Source of the DNA: Pyrocephalus nanus | Taxonomy: Eukaryota > Chordata > Aves > Passeriformes > Tyrannidae | Direction of reading: 5' to 3' | Length of the DNA: 64,000 nucleotides | Assembly (NCBI GenBank): GCA_038380795.1 | Contig: CM076277.1 | Coordinates: 1,331,501 to 1,395,500, forward strand | Shown: positions 48,301 through 61,615 of the stretch, piece by piece | Position numbering within the stretch: position 1 is the stretch's first letter | How the letters are laid out: each line of letters starts with the position of its first letter | The notes under the pieces: model-generated | The model's database searches: none | Seen by the model: the letters and a program-made list of their open reading frames with translations, nothing else | Told to the model about the DNA's origin: nothing | Program-made: the position numbers and the translations under genes

Positions 48301-51300
48301 TCCAAGTTCTGCATAGTTCAGGACAGAAATCCTATAGCTGGCTGCACATGGCACCCAGTGGAGCTCTGTCCCCAGGTCCCTGCCAGGCAGGGCTTGTGCA
48401 GAGATAACAGCCTTCTGCCCTGGGCTAGTGCTGGTTGTTCAGATGACTGTGCTGCTGCCTCAGGAGTTGACAGCTCGAGGCACTGCTGGATTAACGGCCA
48501 GAGGGGTTTAACCAGCTGGGCACTGCCCCAGCATTGCCTGTGCTCTAACTAGACCAGTGATTCTCTCATTACCCTCACTTGCTTCAATTTCTTTCCTCTT
48601 AATTCCCCACTCTCTTGTTTTGTAAGTACTTGGTACAGTTCATGCTTGCAAGGTGAACCCGTGGTGTGTGAGGGCACTGTACAAATCAGCAATCCAGTGT
48701 TTTTAAAGCTTGCATCTGCTTCCCATGAGCTGAGTCAGATTAGCCTCCTTATTCACTACTGACCAATATCTTTTCCTCCATTTGTTTATTTTGCTTACAA
48801 TCAGTCTGTCTGTCTCTTGCTTTTTTAGATAACTGATGTGCTAACTGCTGTTGCCCTTTACTTGGCCATCCAGGACTTCAACAAAGTTGTGGTAAGCTAA
48901 CTGGTTATATTTTAATGATAAACAAGCATGAGAACTCAATGTGATAAACAACTGAGGTATTATAAGTTTTGTTGTGGCACTATTATGGTATGAAACACGC
49001 ACTGCATGTGAATGAGGATCACAGTAGTGTACAATCTTCTACAGCCTGAATGTTTTACCTTGGAGAGGGTCTCTTTGTACACAGCATGAGGTAATACATA
49101 GACTAGAAATGTGTAAAGGAAGAAATAAAAACGTCCAAGGATGCTGAGGTGACATAAATCATTCTAGTGAGCATGGTGAGAGTCTGACACCAAGTATTAC
49201 TCGTTCCCTTCAAACTATAAGTATGTGTATTTGGAGGTGGGTGATTCCTCCCAGCTCTTTCTCATAAGTACCTCAAAGAACATTTTGTGTCAGCAGTGCT
49301 GTTCTCTGCAATTCCAGAGGGGCAGGGATTCACTGTCAGCATCATCAGGGAGGCTGCATTTTCTACAGCATTTGCGTGGTCTCCCATCCAGCTATGTGCT
49401 TGTTCCTTGTCCTCTGAGGTTGAAGAAATAACTCACAGTAGAACTGCAGACATGTAAAAATCCCACATGTGAGTTACTTGCTTGTTGAGAATTTATTGCC
49501 AGCATCTCTTTCTGTCTCGCCATGACATAGCTCCATAGGTTCATATTTCAAGTTACTCATTTGTCCTCATGGAGAGCCTCATAGAACAAGGTAGTTGAAA
49601 GAGAGATTTAGTCTAGAGGTTTCCATCTTCAAAATAACAAAGACTGCATACTTCTGAATCTTGGTTTTTCAGTGGCTTGTGTGTTGAACAGTGAATTTAA
49701 AAAGTCAGCTTTTTATTAGAGATCTAGACTGGCATTAGGAAGATTGAGAGTATTCAACTCTAGTGTGGTCAATTCACTGTCAGCTGTGTCAAGAGCTAGA
49801 CACAGGTAACTAAGGAAGTTCAAATAAGTAGACATCTGCCTTCTCTTGAGTCTCACTTCAGTTGTTAAGTGTTTGGGAAAGGAGAGGGTGTTTTGCTCTG
49901 TTTGTACAGCTCCTCACATGACTCGAGTTTTGGCTTACACTTGAGGCTCAGGTATGCTCTGCAGTAATAGAAACCCCAAGTAATTGGCTGAGTAATATGA
50001 AATAGAATTGCACAAGTAATATGAAACTGTGGCTTTCCTCTCCTGACAGTCTTTGATCATTCTCCCTTGTTCAGTTCAAAAAGCAGAAGCTCCTAATAGA
50101 GCTGGATAAATATGCACCAGATGTGGCTGAGCTCATCCAGACACCCATGGATATGCACTACATCCCCCTCAAGGTAGCACTGTTGTAAGTATTGCTCTTG
50201 TGGGCTGCTTTGGTTCCTCAGCTCCCTTTGGGTTTTATTTTTCTCATTTAGGTCTTCACCATTTGTTGAAAGTTGGGGTTTTTTCCCCCAGAAATTCTGA
50301 ATTTCCTATTGGCCCTAAATACTCAGCTAGAAAGTGAAAAGCAGATGCATTTGCACATGTTTGTTGCCAGCAAGTAAATTTACTCAGACCCTCCAAGAAA
50401 GGCTCAACAGCATAAGGTCATTAATTTGTTTGCAAAAATGTTGTGTCTGCACAGATCACATCCCCATTTGTTTTGCTTGTATGCTAATGTTATCAAAATT
50501 GATTCTATGCCTTCCAAATGGTGTCTTTTCAGAAAAATTAGAATTTTTGAGCAGTTGGACAAAGTGCATGCTGAATATCACAAGCTGAATATCCCAAATT
50601 GCTTATTACAGTTCAAAGATATTTTCAGATTGTCATGTTAATAATTTCACGTCTTGGTGTTCCCCTGTATACTAAACATTTTTTTATTTCAGAAGACTTC
50701 AACTAAAATAAATCACATACAAGCAAGATACCTACTGTTAAAGAATTTTTTTTATTGGTGTTTTGACGCAGAGAAATTATCTGAATTATTCTGTGTCAGA
50801 GAGAGTTCTCCATTAGATAAGTCTTTATTTTTTCTCATTTTCTCATGAATTTATTCAAATGTCAAATTCCCTATGGCAAGAAGAGTAGAATGGGTAAATT
50901 GCGCATTACCACAGCTGGCATTAAATTATACCCATCCTGCTGTAGGCTGGCCCTGTAAAAACACTGAAAAAGGCAGACTGAAGCTCAGAGAAGTAGGAAA
51001 ATACAAAGAGACAATTAGGAAATCATCAACCCTGTCTACTCACTCTGATGCTTAATTTAGTTATTAGCAAAGCTGATGAGTACATTCAGGTTATTGTAGT
51101 GGCTTATTGTATTGGTAGTCCTTCCAAACCTTTCTCTGTGCTCTGAACCTAGTTAAATGAAATTATTGTAGTTCTTGCTTCCAAAGGCAGCTGGCATCTT
51201 TGCCAGCTGGAGTGTGGCTGCATTCTGGAGGGTAAAGGTGTTCAGAGTATGCCCTCTCTTTCTATAAATGCAGTTGAAATGTGCCAAATTTGAATAGCTG

Positions 51301-54300
51301 GCGGGTTTTGTGCTCACATCGGGCCATGGTGAATGATTGCTCTGCCACAGCAGGAGACTGGTGCACTGGGCTTGGGGGAAACTCTGCTCCTGTCTCAGAA
51401 TTTTTTTCCATCTTACTTTGTACTTCTTCAGAGTAGATGTGAGTAGCAGAAAAAGTTTGCTTTGGACCCAATAATCTTAGATCTGGCTGAATAAATGTAC
51501 AATGTTTCTGCAAAGCAAGAAACACTTTTGGTAGTAGTTTTCTAGGCTGGAACTTGCATTTTGGAGGTCTTCCCAACTCTCCTTTCTGCAGTAGGCTCCC
51601 TGTGGCCAATGTGTCCAGGGCTGCTATCCAAAGGTCTGGTTTTTGCTCCAGATTGAAGAACCTGTTCAGCTGAGTTAATTTGCTGTTGAGAGGATCTCAT
51701 CAACTGTAAATAAAGTGCATCTGTTTTTTCTTTGAACATCTCTTTAATTGAATGCTGTCTCCTTTGCATGTAACCTGAGCTTTGCTCTTTTTCAGCTACC
51801 TGTTAAACCCTTACTCTGTGATGTCTTGTGTGGCAAAGTCCACCTCCGCCATCAACAACTCTGTCATTGCATTCTTCATTTTAGCTACAATAAAAGGTAA
51901 CACAATGAAGAAAAAAGGGTTCTTTATGACTTTCTAGGAAGATTATAAATGTAGCAAAAATTAAATCCAGGTGGAACTTTACAGATAAGATTGCTACAAA
52001 GATCTCAGTGAAACCCAGCAGAAACAGGACTGGAGCAAAGTCAGAGTTCTACCTGAAATCACAAGATCAAGAGACTTTCTAGTTAAGTGAAAACTTACTT
52101 TAACCTCAGTGCACCTGGGAGTTTCATCTCTAAAAACTGACTGCCTTTTCCTGGATGGCTTCAAATAGTTTTCTGTTCAGGAAGAAATGGGTCTGTGTAT
52201 TGGAGGGCATAATGCTCTGTTGCTCTTCTTTTGTACACGAATATGCACTTAAAGTGTTGTACACAGTTTGTTTTCAAAGTTTATCTGGGAACTTTTGTTC
52301 AAAAGCAAACATTTCCCTGCAGTTGTGATTTGGCTTTCAATCACAGTTGTAAATATGGTTTGAAATTCACTAATTGAGCTTTGGGGAAACAGAAGCAGTA
52401 ACCAAAGGCCCATACCAGCACAGCTGAATAGATTATGTCAGAGTAACTGTTTCATTCATCTCGTACATAACACCAGCTTTCTGTTTCTTCTATGACTCTC
52501 CAGTGCTAAAATCTTTTAGCATATGTGATTTGTACTAGTCACCTAATTTTAGGAGTTCTCTGCTGGACCAGAGGAAAGGTCACTCTGATCTCATCTCCAG
52601 CAGGTCCCAGACCCAGGCACTGCGAAAAAAAAAGCTGATATAGATGGTCTTTATTAATGTTTCCAAAAGGAGGTTTTCCTCTCATTATTGGCTGGTTGAG
52701 TCAGGAGGGACTTCCATTTAAAAAGTATTTGCAATAGCAAACCTGTGGGGTCTGTTTAGTTAAATGGATTTTTAACTGGTCACGGGTACCCTAAGACCAG
52801 TACTTTGGTCATAGACAGTGTAGTGGCTGTCTCTTGTGGTTTCTCCATGACTGGGAATGTGGCCATCTGGGCTTTAAGGTTATGACTGGGATTTCTGGGA
52901 ATCAATTCTTTAGATCTGTGCGGAATTGAACACTCGATAAAGTAGAGGACAGGGAGGTTTCTGTCAGGAGAGAGTGTAGTTGGAGAGTGGAGAAGGCTCA
53001 TCACCAGGTAACCCTCTATTTTCTCTTTCAAAGGTGAGACAGAGAGAAGCTCTCTGAGTATGTGATGTCAGGCTGGCAGTTGGGCCAGTGCACTGAGTCA
53101 GGGTTCTTCCTGTCTAAGCTGCATTTTTGCAGAGGCCTTCCATCTAGTCTATAGCTATAACCAGGCTTGTATTTTTGTTGTTTAACTTGAGACCTTTTGG
53201 ACTTGATTTATGATGTTGGCAGGGCGGAAATGTAAGTATTCAACACTGAGCTCAGCCTGAGACACCTCAAATAAAGCTGCTTCAGTGAAAGCATTCATAT
53301 ATTTGAAACCACTTGTGAAAGCTGTGCTGATCCTTTCTGTGCCTTAGTTTTGGCTAATGCCACTTCATTTCTTCAGCTGCAGACTTTCCCTTGTTCTCTG
53401 GCTCAGAGCTTTGCTGAGGCCCTGACACATTCTGGTGTTAAGGTTATCCAGCATGCCCTGTGTAACAGCTCTGACATGCAGATACGACATTAACAGCAGC
53501 CAGCATGATCTTTATATAGACTGAATTACATTAATCTCTTTCTGTATGTGAATGCCAGGAGATACAAACCAGTCAGTGGTTCCTTCATGTGGAATCAGTC
53601 ATTCTCCATTAAAAAGGTAGTTAACAAGAGGACACCCTCCAGGATACATTCTGCTAAAAACTCCTTTAAGTGGTGTCCTGATAACTGTGAATCCCCTGCA
53701 GAGGGTTTTGTATTTCTTCCCATTTGGACTTCCTGTCTGTATGGCTGTTAATAGTAAATGTTCCTTACAAATTAACATTTTTTGTCTTTGCAGGTAGTGC
53801 CTTCCTCAGTGCTGTGTTCCTGGCCTTAGCAACATACCAGTCACTCTACCCTCTCACACTGTTTGCTCCAGCCCTTCTTTACCTTCTGCAGGTAGATGAC
53901 TTCTAACTGTTGGTACCCATTGTCTTCTTGTAGCTGTTCAGGGACACTCCTCGGTTATTGAGAGGGGAGTCAGGCAAATGCAGAGTTTCAGGAAAAGTGA
54001 CTGTCCTCAAGCCATGGCAAGTTTGAAACCTTAATGGGAATGCCTGTGAGTGGAGAGAAGGGAGCAGGAAGTCACCTACAGAACTTGCCCCAAATAAGCC
54101 CTGTTCTTTGTGTATGTGAATAGCAATGAGGGTTTTAGAGCTGGAGAAGTTCCTTTGCACTGACACTGAGCTCTGTTAGCATGAGGAGCTCTGTGTTTGA
54201 ATTGCTCAAACTCAGAAATGCTGATTTGGGCTTTAGTGGCAAAAGGCATGTGCTTGTGAAAGAGACTGGTTGTTCTTTCTCCCTCTCCGTTAACAGGACC

Positions 54301-57300
54301 CCCGAATTCCAGCAGGGCTCACCTTGCTAATTTAGTTCTGCTGTGGGAGCAAGGTGAGGCTGTGACTGCCAGCAGAGGCTCAACCCACTTCTCAAGTCAC
54401 TTTGAGATCATTTTTACTACTCCTGCCATTCTGAAATCCTGCTGTTGTGTGTTTCACCAGTCTTACTTGGTTGCTTCTGATGATGATTTTTATAGCTAAT
54501 CTTAACTACAGGTTCATTACAGCATATTCTTTTCCTGATTTTTAGCAGAGCAGGAGTACCAAGCTGGGCGGTGGAGACCTGTCACCACGGGATGGTGGGT
54601 CATGGAGCAGGGCTTTCAGTCAGCCCACTGAGTGGGTTCATTCAGTAGAAGACAAGCAGCAGTGTATGTCAGATACAAGTGTAGCTCTGAGGAGCTGTGT
54701 GTAAATTGTACACAGAGTGCAAGAGAATGAGACATGACTGCAAGGAGAAATGACCAGCTCTGCCGCTGGATTGTCAAGCACAGTTCTGGAAACACGTGCA
54801 ACGACTTAGTTGGCCAGAGTGAAGAACATCAAGCAAATTGTGCTTGAGGGCTGCTCCTTCCAGTGCCTGGTGCCAGTGTTTGATGCTTTCTTTGATCGAT
54901 TTCAGATGATGTGCTGAACACTCAGGCTTTCTTGTGGCTCTCCCCCTGACAAGGTGCTTCTGTTTCACTTCCAGCGTCAGTTCATACCCATCAAACTGAA
55001 AAGCAAAAGCTTCTGGCTCTACACCATGCAGTATGCATCCCTGTACCTGTGCAGCCTGGTGGTGATCATCTGCCTCTCCTTCTTCCTCCTCAACTCCTGG
55101 GATTTTATCCCATCTGTTTACGGGTTTATGTGAGTATAAAGATTCTTACTGGTGGTGTTCTGTCTGGTTCCCCCTCCCATGTTGTTTCTTGTCCATCACA
55201 CGAATGCCCCACTGCCTGACCCAAGAAGTGTGTAATCTGTGATTTACTGGCAATGCAATGCAAGAAAAGGAAGAATATGTGGAGGAGAGCAGCCAACTTC
55301 TGTTAATTAACAGCAAAAATTGATCAGAAATAGGTTTCACTGTTGAGCTACCATGGCTGTGAAATTTTTATCTCTGGAGAAATGTCTGGTTTGGAATGGT
55401 TTAAATCCTGCTGGGGCATTGGGAAGGATTCACCAGCAGGATTTAAACTTGCTCTCCACATTTTGTCACATTTTTGTTTTCTCTTCCATAGGTTTACAAT
55501 TTAGGTCCTTCATCCAGTAGCATAAAATGATTAATTAATGTAACAGAAGCAGGGCAGTGGAAAAACAACAATTTAAAAATTTACCATGACTTTTCTTTTC
55601 AAATTTCAGCCTTTCTGTTCCAGATCTGACACCCAATATTGGCCTTTTCTGGTACTTCTTTGCAGAGATGTTTGAACACTTCAGTCTTTTCTTCGTATGT
55701 GTGTTTCAAATCAATGTGTTCTTCTACACCATTCCCTTGGCAATAAAGCTAAAGTAAGTATGAATGTGTTCTCTGCTACTTTTATAACTCCTACATTGTC
55801 CAGTGGGACCTTATAATGCTGGAGTCAGATGTCTCTCTACAAACCTGACAAAGATTTTTAAGAGGATCTGCCCTCCTCATTTCCCATAGTTTCAGTGTCT
55901 GTTCCTCTTCAATAGACGTGGTCTCTTCAATACCAAAATGTGTTGCAAGCATCAAAAGGAGAGCAGAAATTGAGGCTGTAGAGGTGCCTGCTCCCTGCCA
56001 GCATAAACCAGTGTAGTCAGAAAGCAAGAACTCCTGGCTGGAACTTGGAGTTCTTTGTTGTCAGAAAAAAAGTGACAATTTGGGGCTGACTGTACTGACA
56101 ACATTAGCCTTTCTGCTAAAAACACCCATTAACACACCTGGACTCTCAGTGAATGGAATGTTTTCCCATGAAATGGATACAGACATCATGGTGTACCAGC
56201 GAGATAACTCTGGGCTTCTCCAAATCACCATCAGAGGGGAAGTGCTGATTGCGTTTGGTGAGTAAGGCAGAGCTGGGGAGGAGCAGTGCAGGTGATTGAT
56301 GGTATAAACGTGTGTTTAGTGAGGCCCACGGTTTCTGGGTGAGGGCAGTGGGCAGATGTGCCTCCCCTGACACTGCTGCTCTGCAGAGCAGCTCCATCTG
56401 CCCCACTCGGCACTCAGAGTCTTGTCTGGAGAGAACAGGCGTGCGAGACCCACAGAGTCTCCTCTCTGGGAGGTGTGCTCCCACAGCACATCTGTGCCCT
56501 TGCCCGTGCTTATTTCCAGTTCCCAGGGACCTGCTGCATCCTCTTACCCTTTGTTTCTTTTCCCTTCCAGGGAGCACCCTGTGTTCTTCATGTTTGTCCA
56601 GATCGCCATCATTTCCATCTTCAAGTCCTATCCCACTGTGGGAGACGTTGCACTGTACATGGCCTTCCTTCCAGTCTGGAGCCACCTTTACAGATGTAAG
56701 TCCATTGTGCTTGGTTATTCCTTATCTGGAATGGGAAAGGGCCTGCAAAATAATTGTCACCACTAAACCAAACCAGGCCCTTGCCCACAGGCTGTTATGG
56801 CCTCCTTGGGATGGCTGGAAGGAGGCTTTATTATTTTTTTTCAGATGATGCAGTCCCTAACAAGTCTTTAGGACTAGGGTTGAAATTGGTCAAGGAGTAC
56901 CTTGTCTTCTAAGGGTAGTAAGGAGTACTCCTTATTTCTACTAAGGAGTACCTTATGAATATCTTCCCCCTCTCTCCAAGTTGTTCTGAAGATTAACTTT
57001 TTTATAAAAGCCTTTCACAGTCCTATACAATGGATATGGCTTATTTGAAGTGCATCCATCATCCACATGTGTCACTCCCATTTAAGGTTGTGTAATTTGA
57101 ACAGTGCTCCTGCAATTGGTGAGTCCCCCAGCCTTAAAATGCTTCACCTTGCAGTGGTTCTTTGTTTTGCATCTGCTTGTTTGCTTTGAGTGAAAGTAAC
57201 TGAACTACTCTGAGCAGTTGTCCAGTTTTTCTTAAATGCTGCTTAAAGACCCTTTTTAACTCTTGAAATCACCAGAGAGTTGCCTGAGGGTTTTCAGGCT

Positions 57301-60087
57301 CAATCTCCTGAAAATCACCCTGGGGAGATTTGGAAGTGCTGTGTTTTTACTGGTGTTTCTTGCTTAAACCAGCTGGTTTGACCGACCCTGCCAGGTTGTC
57401 CAGGTCTTTAACTGCAGCCTTCTCCAAGCCAGGCCAAGTGTGTTCATGGGCAGCTCACCTGCCTGTTGTAGGAGACATAATCAGGGGTCAGGAGGTTTTG
57501 AGATCTTCTGCTCTAGGTTTCAGACTCAGGAGAGCTGAGGCTAAAGCAGCTGTGATCAGACAGGGCAGGAAGCCCCAGGCTGCCCCTGAACACGTTGCAG
57601 TTGTAGCAGGTGATGCACTTCTGAGAAGTCCTCACTCAGTGTAGTTCAGTTGCACATTCCAAGCATCCAGTGAGAGAGACCCCAGCGTGTGTGACCAGAC
57701 CTACTGACCAAGAAGTTTAAAAGAGGTGTGAAATGTTTGGATGTGACAATGCTCTTGAAACATCAGCTGCCTTCAGCTGCAGAGTGATGGGGAGTCTTTA
57801 GTCTCCTACAGGGGCATTGACTGAGCTGTAGCCAAGCACCAGCAGCACAAATGCCAGGATGGATTACAACACTGCTGCCAAAGGATAGGCATAAGCAGTT
57901 CACAGAAAACAAAATCGCTTCTGGCCTTGTAGTTCCCAGCTCTTCTAGACAAGGTCATGCTTGGTTTTTGTCCACCTGACACATACTCGGGCAGACTGAT
58001 GGATTCTGGCCACATTTGCACCTCCTGAGGTCGTGTTTGTCAATGCATTTGGCCTGTAGGAGTTTCCTCCTTTTATGGAGCTTTCATTTCCTTGCCAACT
58101 CCCAAGGAAATCTCTCTTTTCCTATGGCCCACGTGTTCATTTTTTTCCTTTGTCATCAGCTTGATGAGGCTGGGGACTGACATGCTCTGCTCTCTGAATT
58201 GTGATGCTGCTGGAAAGGCCCCTCTCCATTCTGCTGATTATTGTAGTGTAGACACCAAAAAGCCAGAATATCCGAGGAAGAGTCTTTGGAAGCAGGACCT
58301 AGAAGGAAAGAGCTACAAAGGAGGATTTCACATTGAAGCAAAGGCAGAAATGTAGTGGATTTCTTATAAAAGCTACCCAGGAAGTTATTAGAGCAAATTG
58401 TGAAAGATTATCGGAGAGAAGTATGTGTTGCCAAGTGCCTCTCACCCCCTGCACACACCCTAAGTACCACTGCTGGTTGTGTGAGCATGGCTGCTCTATA
58501 ATGCATTCTTTTAACAGCTTGGTTTTCTTTTGCAGTCCTCCGGAACATCTTCATCCTGTCATGTGTGCTCATCTTCTGCTCCTTCCTGTTCCCCGTTCTG
58601 TGGCATCTATGGATTTATGCAGGAAGTGCCAACTCCAATTTTTATTATGCCATCACACTGACTTTCAACATAGGGCAGGTCAGTAGAGCGAGGCCGCCGA
58701 GGCTGCGCTGGGGGCAGGGAGCTGGATGGGGTGGCCTGTCAGCCACAGTGAGTTCTGCAGGACGTGGCTGGCTCTCTCCGTGGCCCTGCATAGCAGCTTC
58801 CTGGCTCTCCTCCTGGAATCTGCCTGCTCCTCACCCTCTAGCACACTAATGGGAAAGAGTTCTGGTGGTATTTGAGCTGCAGTTTAACAATCCAGCCAGG
58901 CTGTGCTGCAGGGTCCATGCTCTGTTGCTGATAGCAGAGGAAGAGCATCTCAGTATGGCAGAACACAGCACACGTGAATGGAGAAGGGGAGTAAGAGGGG
59001 GAATGGAAAAGCCTCAGGGCAGCAGCAGTGGGGCCAGAAAACAGGCAAATGAGAGCAGCCCATGCACAGGGACATGGCACCAGCTGTGAGCTTAGGGGCA
59101 TGTGTAGGGTCACAGCGATGCCAGGGCTTGCCCTCCCTGCCTTTCTCGAGGCTGTTCTGGATACATGACTGCCACTGGCCTTGGGCACCCTTGAAGGATG
59201 GAACTGAGTGTTCACAGGTGCTACAACCTTTTGTAAGTCCTTACTCTGTGCTGTTTGTCGTGTCCCTGAGCCCTGGGACAGTTTCACATATGGGTGAGCA
59301 GAATGTTCATTTCATGTTAAAGTTACCTTTATTTTGAATGTGCCTCAGCCATTTATGCTTGTCTGCTTCTCCTAAAGCCAGGGGAGCAGTTTGGCCAGGG
59401 GCTGAAAATCACCTATTTGTATATCCCCAACCCCTTGATAAATGGGAAAAAACACCCATTTGGTAAAAGCCAAAAAAGACTCCAAGGGGTGAGAGGGAGA
59501 ATGTAGATACTGCTGAGAGGGGCTGATTGGAAATTGGGAGTGGTTCATTAGCTCCCTAACTACATGTCTTGCTATGGAATGAAAGAAATAATAAAACTTT
59601 AATTAGAGATGCCAGGTGTCAATATTCTGAGAGGATTTTATTTTCTACCTGAGAAAGTCATAGCAGATCCTGCAAGGTCTTGTGCTCTGTGTAAATGCAA
59701 ACAGAGCAAAAATATAATTTCTGATTTCCTTGTGAGAAAGACCTATCACTCATCCCCACCTACCTCAGCTCTTTCTTTTCCCATTCAGACATCTGCAGAG
59801 AAGTTTAGTTAAAAGTAAAATCGCCTGCACTGACAGGGCCTGTCAGTAGTTCAGCTCCTCTGGTGGAGCTTGCTGGACAGCCTAGGAACTGCTTACATCC
59901 CTTACACAGATTACACCCTCTTTATTCCTTGGTCTGAAGCACCACTGATGTGTCTGAACATCTCCCCCCACAGATCCTGCTCATCTCGGATTATTTCTAT
60001 GCCTTCCTCCGGCGTGAATACTACCTCACTCATGGACTGCACTTGACAAGGCAGGATGGGACAGAGGCCATGCTGGTTTTGAAATAA
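44845..60087 (+). CDS. PIGU: PIGU, GPI transamidase subunit U, complete coding region in 12 exons
   Basis: Exons 44845..44974, 46497..46561, 47838..47897, 48829..48891, 50075..50184, 51796..51896, 53794..53891, 54975..55129, 55610..55753, 56571..56695, 58536..58678 and 59974..60087 join in frame to 1308 nt. That is 435 residues, the same length as human PIGU. PIGU is a multi-pass ER membrane protein of the GPI transamidase complex with PIGK, GPAA1, PIGS and PIGT, which swaps a C-terminal signal for a GPI anchor on substrate proteins. Seen here: a hydrophobic N-terminus, many membrane segments (for example residues 66-95, 173-209 and 236-255), the highly conserved stretch FFAEMFEHF at 277-285, and the C-terminal block [20 protein letters not shown] (399-418). 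The start codon sits in GGCATGG, a fair Kozak context, in the CpG island. All splice phases agree, and no frameshift or stop interrupts the gene. Confidence 0.97.
46497..46561 (+). CDS. PIGU: PIGU exon 2
   Basis: Encodes [20 protein letters not shown] then HE (to residue 65), matching the start of the conserved lumenal/membrane region. The acceptor is TTTCAG. The donor GAG|GTTGGT departs from the GTRAGT consensus at positions +3 and +4, but the reading frame fixes it. Confidence 0.93.
47838..47897 (+). CDS. PIGU: PIGU exon 3
   Basis: Encodes [20 protein letters not shown] (residues 66-85), a membrane segment. It has acceptor CTTTTAG and donor ATG|GTAAGT, phase 0 on both sides. Confidence 0.95.
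48829..48891 (+). CDS. PIGU: PIGU exon 4
   Basis: Encodes residues 86-106 ([20 protein letters not shown] and one more V), a membrane helix plus the start of the following loop. It has acceptor TTTTTTAG and donor GTG|GTAAGC, phase 0 on both sides. Confidence 0.95.
50075..50184 (+). CDS. PIGU: PIGU exon 5
   Basis: Encodes residues 107-142 and part of 143, the loop with [20 protein letters not shown]. It has acceptor TTCAG and donor GTT|GTAAGT. Confidence 0.95.
51796..51896 (+). CDS. PIGU: PIGU exon 6
   Basis: Completes F143 and encodes [20 protein letters not shown] and the following helix to IKG. It has acceptor TTTTTCAG and donor AAG|GTAACA. The NPY and AKST residues are shared with human PIGU. 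Confidence 0.95.
53794..53891 (+). CDS. PIGU: PIGU exon 7
   Basis: Encodes [20 protein letters not shown] and the following [13 protein letters not shown] (to residue 209), strongly hydrophobic. It has acceptor TTTGCAG and donor CAG|GTAGAT. Confidence 0.95.
54975..55129 (+). CDS. PIGU: PIGU exon 8
   Basis: Encodes residues 210-260 plus two bases: a basic loop ([14 protein letters not shown]) then [20 protein letters not shown]. The [14 protein letters not shown] part differs most from human. It has acceptor TTCCAG and donor TAT|GTGAGT. Confidence 0.95.
55610..55753 (+). CDS. PIGU: PIGU exon 9
   Basis: Encodes the family's most conserved block, from [15 protein letters not shown] through [13 protein letters not shown] to TIPLAIKL (residues 261-308). 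It has acceptor TTTCAG and donor AAA|GTAAGT. Confidence 0.96.
56571..56695 (+). CDS. PIGU: PIGU exon 10
   Basis: Encodes [20 protein letters not shown] then [20 protein letters not shown] and R (to residue 350). It has acceptor CCCTTCCAG and donor GAT|GTAAGT. Confidence 0.96.
58536..58678 (+). CDS. PIGU: PIGU exon 11
   Basis: Encodes [20 protein letters not shown] then [20 protein letters not shown] and TLTFNIGQ (to residue 398). It has acceptor CTTTTGCAG and donor CAG|GTCAGT. Confidence 0.96.
59974..60087 (+). CDS. PIGU: PIGU exon 12 (coding part)
   Basis: Encodes [20 protein letters not shown] and then [17 protein letters not shown], with stop TAA at 60085-60087. The C-terminus is nearly identical to human. 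The acceptor is CCCCCCACAG. Confidence 0.96.
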   Translation: MLLISDYFYAFLRREYYLTHGLHLTRQDGTEAMLVLK

Positions 60088-61615
60088 GGATTTGCCCACC
60101 TTTCCCTGGGACATGGACCACTATGAGGAACATGCAGAGCTTGGGGTATGTGGGGTGGGTGGGGAAGTTTCCCTGAACGAGGTCTGACTTTGGGGATGAT
60201 ACCTACTGAAAGAAAGGGTTGAGGTTCTGGGAATATCCTGCTGAGCTGTGGGCTCAGCACAGAGACTGTAAGAGCTGCAGTGCCTCCGTTGGAGCATCTC
60301 CCTCCCCTCAGCTGTGCTTTTCACTGCGACCTCAGCCATTAGCTCTGGGCAGCCCAGCAGGAACTGGAGAGTGTCTGAGTTAAACCCGCGAGGGTCCAGG
60401 AGGACCTCAGACTGTGAACTGTTTACTTTTGCATCACTGCTTCTTGGAGATGTTTGCTTCTCCTGGAACCTTCCCCTTCACTGCTTTGACTAGTAAAACT
60501 GCTTGGCACGAGGCAATCTCTGGGTACCTGGTGCCCGAGCCCAGGCTGTGGAAGCCATTTCTTGGTGGTCCTGCTGCTGTAGGATCTGGAAAAATCCCAT
60601 GTGCTCAGGTACAGTGGGTGCTGTGAAAGAGATGGGTGACCAAGGATAATGAGCTGTTGGAAGGAGGACAAACAGAGCTGGTGCCACAGGTGCTAACCTC
60701 AGCACTCAAACACAAGTGAGAACTGGAGTTGGGGTGGAAGCAGGAGCCGGGGGGAGGGCACGGGGTAACTGCTCTGTCCCGTTGGAGCAACACAGATATT
60801 TCCATGTTAGGACCACGCACAGAGGCATTGCAGGTCTCAAAAGAAATACTCCTGAGGAGATGGAGTCCCACTGCTCCCAGTTTCTGTCTGGTGACAAAGC
60901 CTGGCAGTGCCAGGCTCACACTGTGCTACTGTGGCTGCTTGGGGCAGCAGCCTGGACTAGGGACCAGTGGGGGTCACAGTCTCCCTGTAAGGCCCCAGAC
61001 CAAATCCAGGAGGAGCCTCAGTCACTGCTGGTATTGTTGGGCTCCTCATGTTCCACAGCTCTTAACACTTGTGGATGTGCACTTCTCTGGTCCCCCCTTG
61101 CTGTGGGCTCGTGGCCGTGCGTGGAGGCTCCCTGAAATCAGCCTCCCTTTGTCCTCCCTGCTCCCCTCTCTGTGCTCAGACCTGCTCACCTCGGAGCTGC
61201 TGCTGCTCACCCCTGAATGTGACCCTCTGGGGTGAAGCCGCCGGGCTCTGCTGGCTGTGGTGGCCCTGGGACGTGGTGACCGCAGTGTGACAGCACCTGC
61301 AGCGTCCCACTGATCCCAGGGGGCATCTGGAGGGTTGGGAATGTGACATGGAAACCGCAGCTGGTACTGGGCAGCTGAGATGGATGTGCCCAGGCAGGTG
61401 TGTAAACAGATCTTTCTCTCTGGACAGTCAACACTTTTGCCTTACTGCACTGCTGTCAGCGCTTTGTGGGGGTGGAGCCGAGCCCAGCTCAGCCCCCGAG
61501 CTCAGCCCCAGGCAGGGCAGCCCCAGGGCACAGGGAGGGGCAAAGGGAGCCTGGGCTGCTGAGCTGCCGGCGGGGCATGGCAAGGAGCATAATAAACTGT
61601 GCAAGTTTTGAACAC
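60088..61615 (+). other. PIGU: PIGU 3'UTR
   Basis: It runs from the stop codon to about 20 nt past the poly(A) signal AATAAA at 61591-61596, followed by T- and GT-rich sequence (GCAAGTTTTG, TTTTGATAAC). It has no long open frame of known type. The length of ~1.5 kb is inferred from the first good signal after the stop. Confidence 0.75.
61591..61596 (+). terminator. PIGU: PIGU polyadenylation signal
   Basis: Canonical AATAAA, the first in the ~1.5 kb after the PIGU stop, with a T/GT-rich element just downstream. Confidence 0.8.

Larger units (their letters stand above)
44975..59973 (+). other. PIGU: PIGU introns
   Basis: The eleven introns range from ~0.48 kb (55130-55609) to ~1.9 kb (51897-53793). 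All begin GT and end AG. They are AT-richer than the flanking intergenic DNA and I recognise no CR1 fragment in them. A weakly protein-like minus-strand frame at 51262-51769 (intron 5) has no family I recognise. Introns are otherwise unremarkable. Confidence 0.8.

Noticed and set aside
51262..51769. Two overlapping minus-strand frames in PIGU intron 5 that looked like a decayed gene fragment
   Set aside because: No recognised family and the frames overlap out of register; most likely chance in AT-rich intron.
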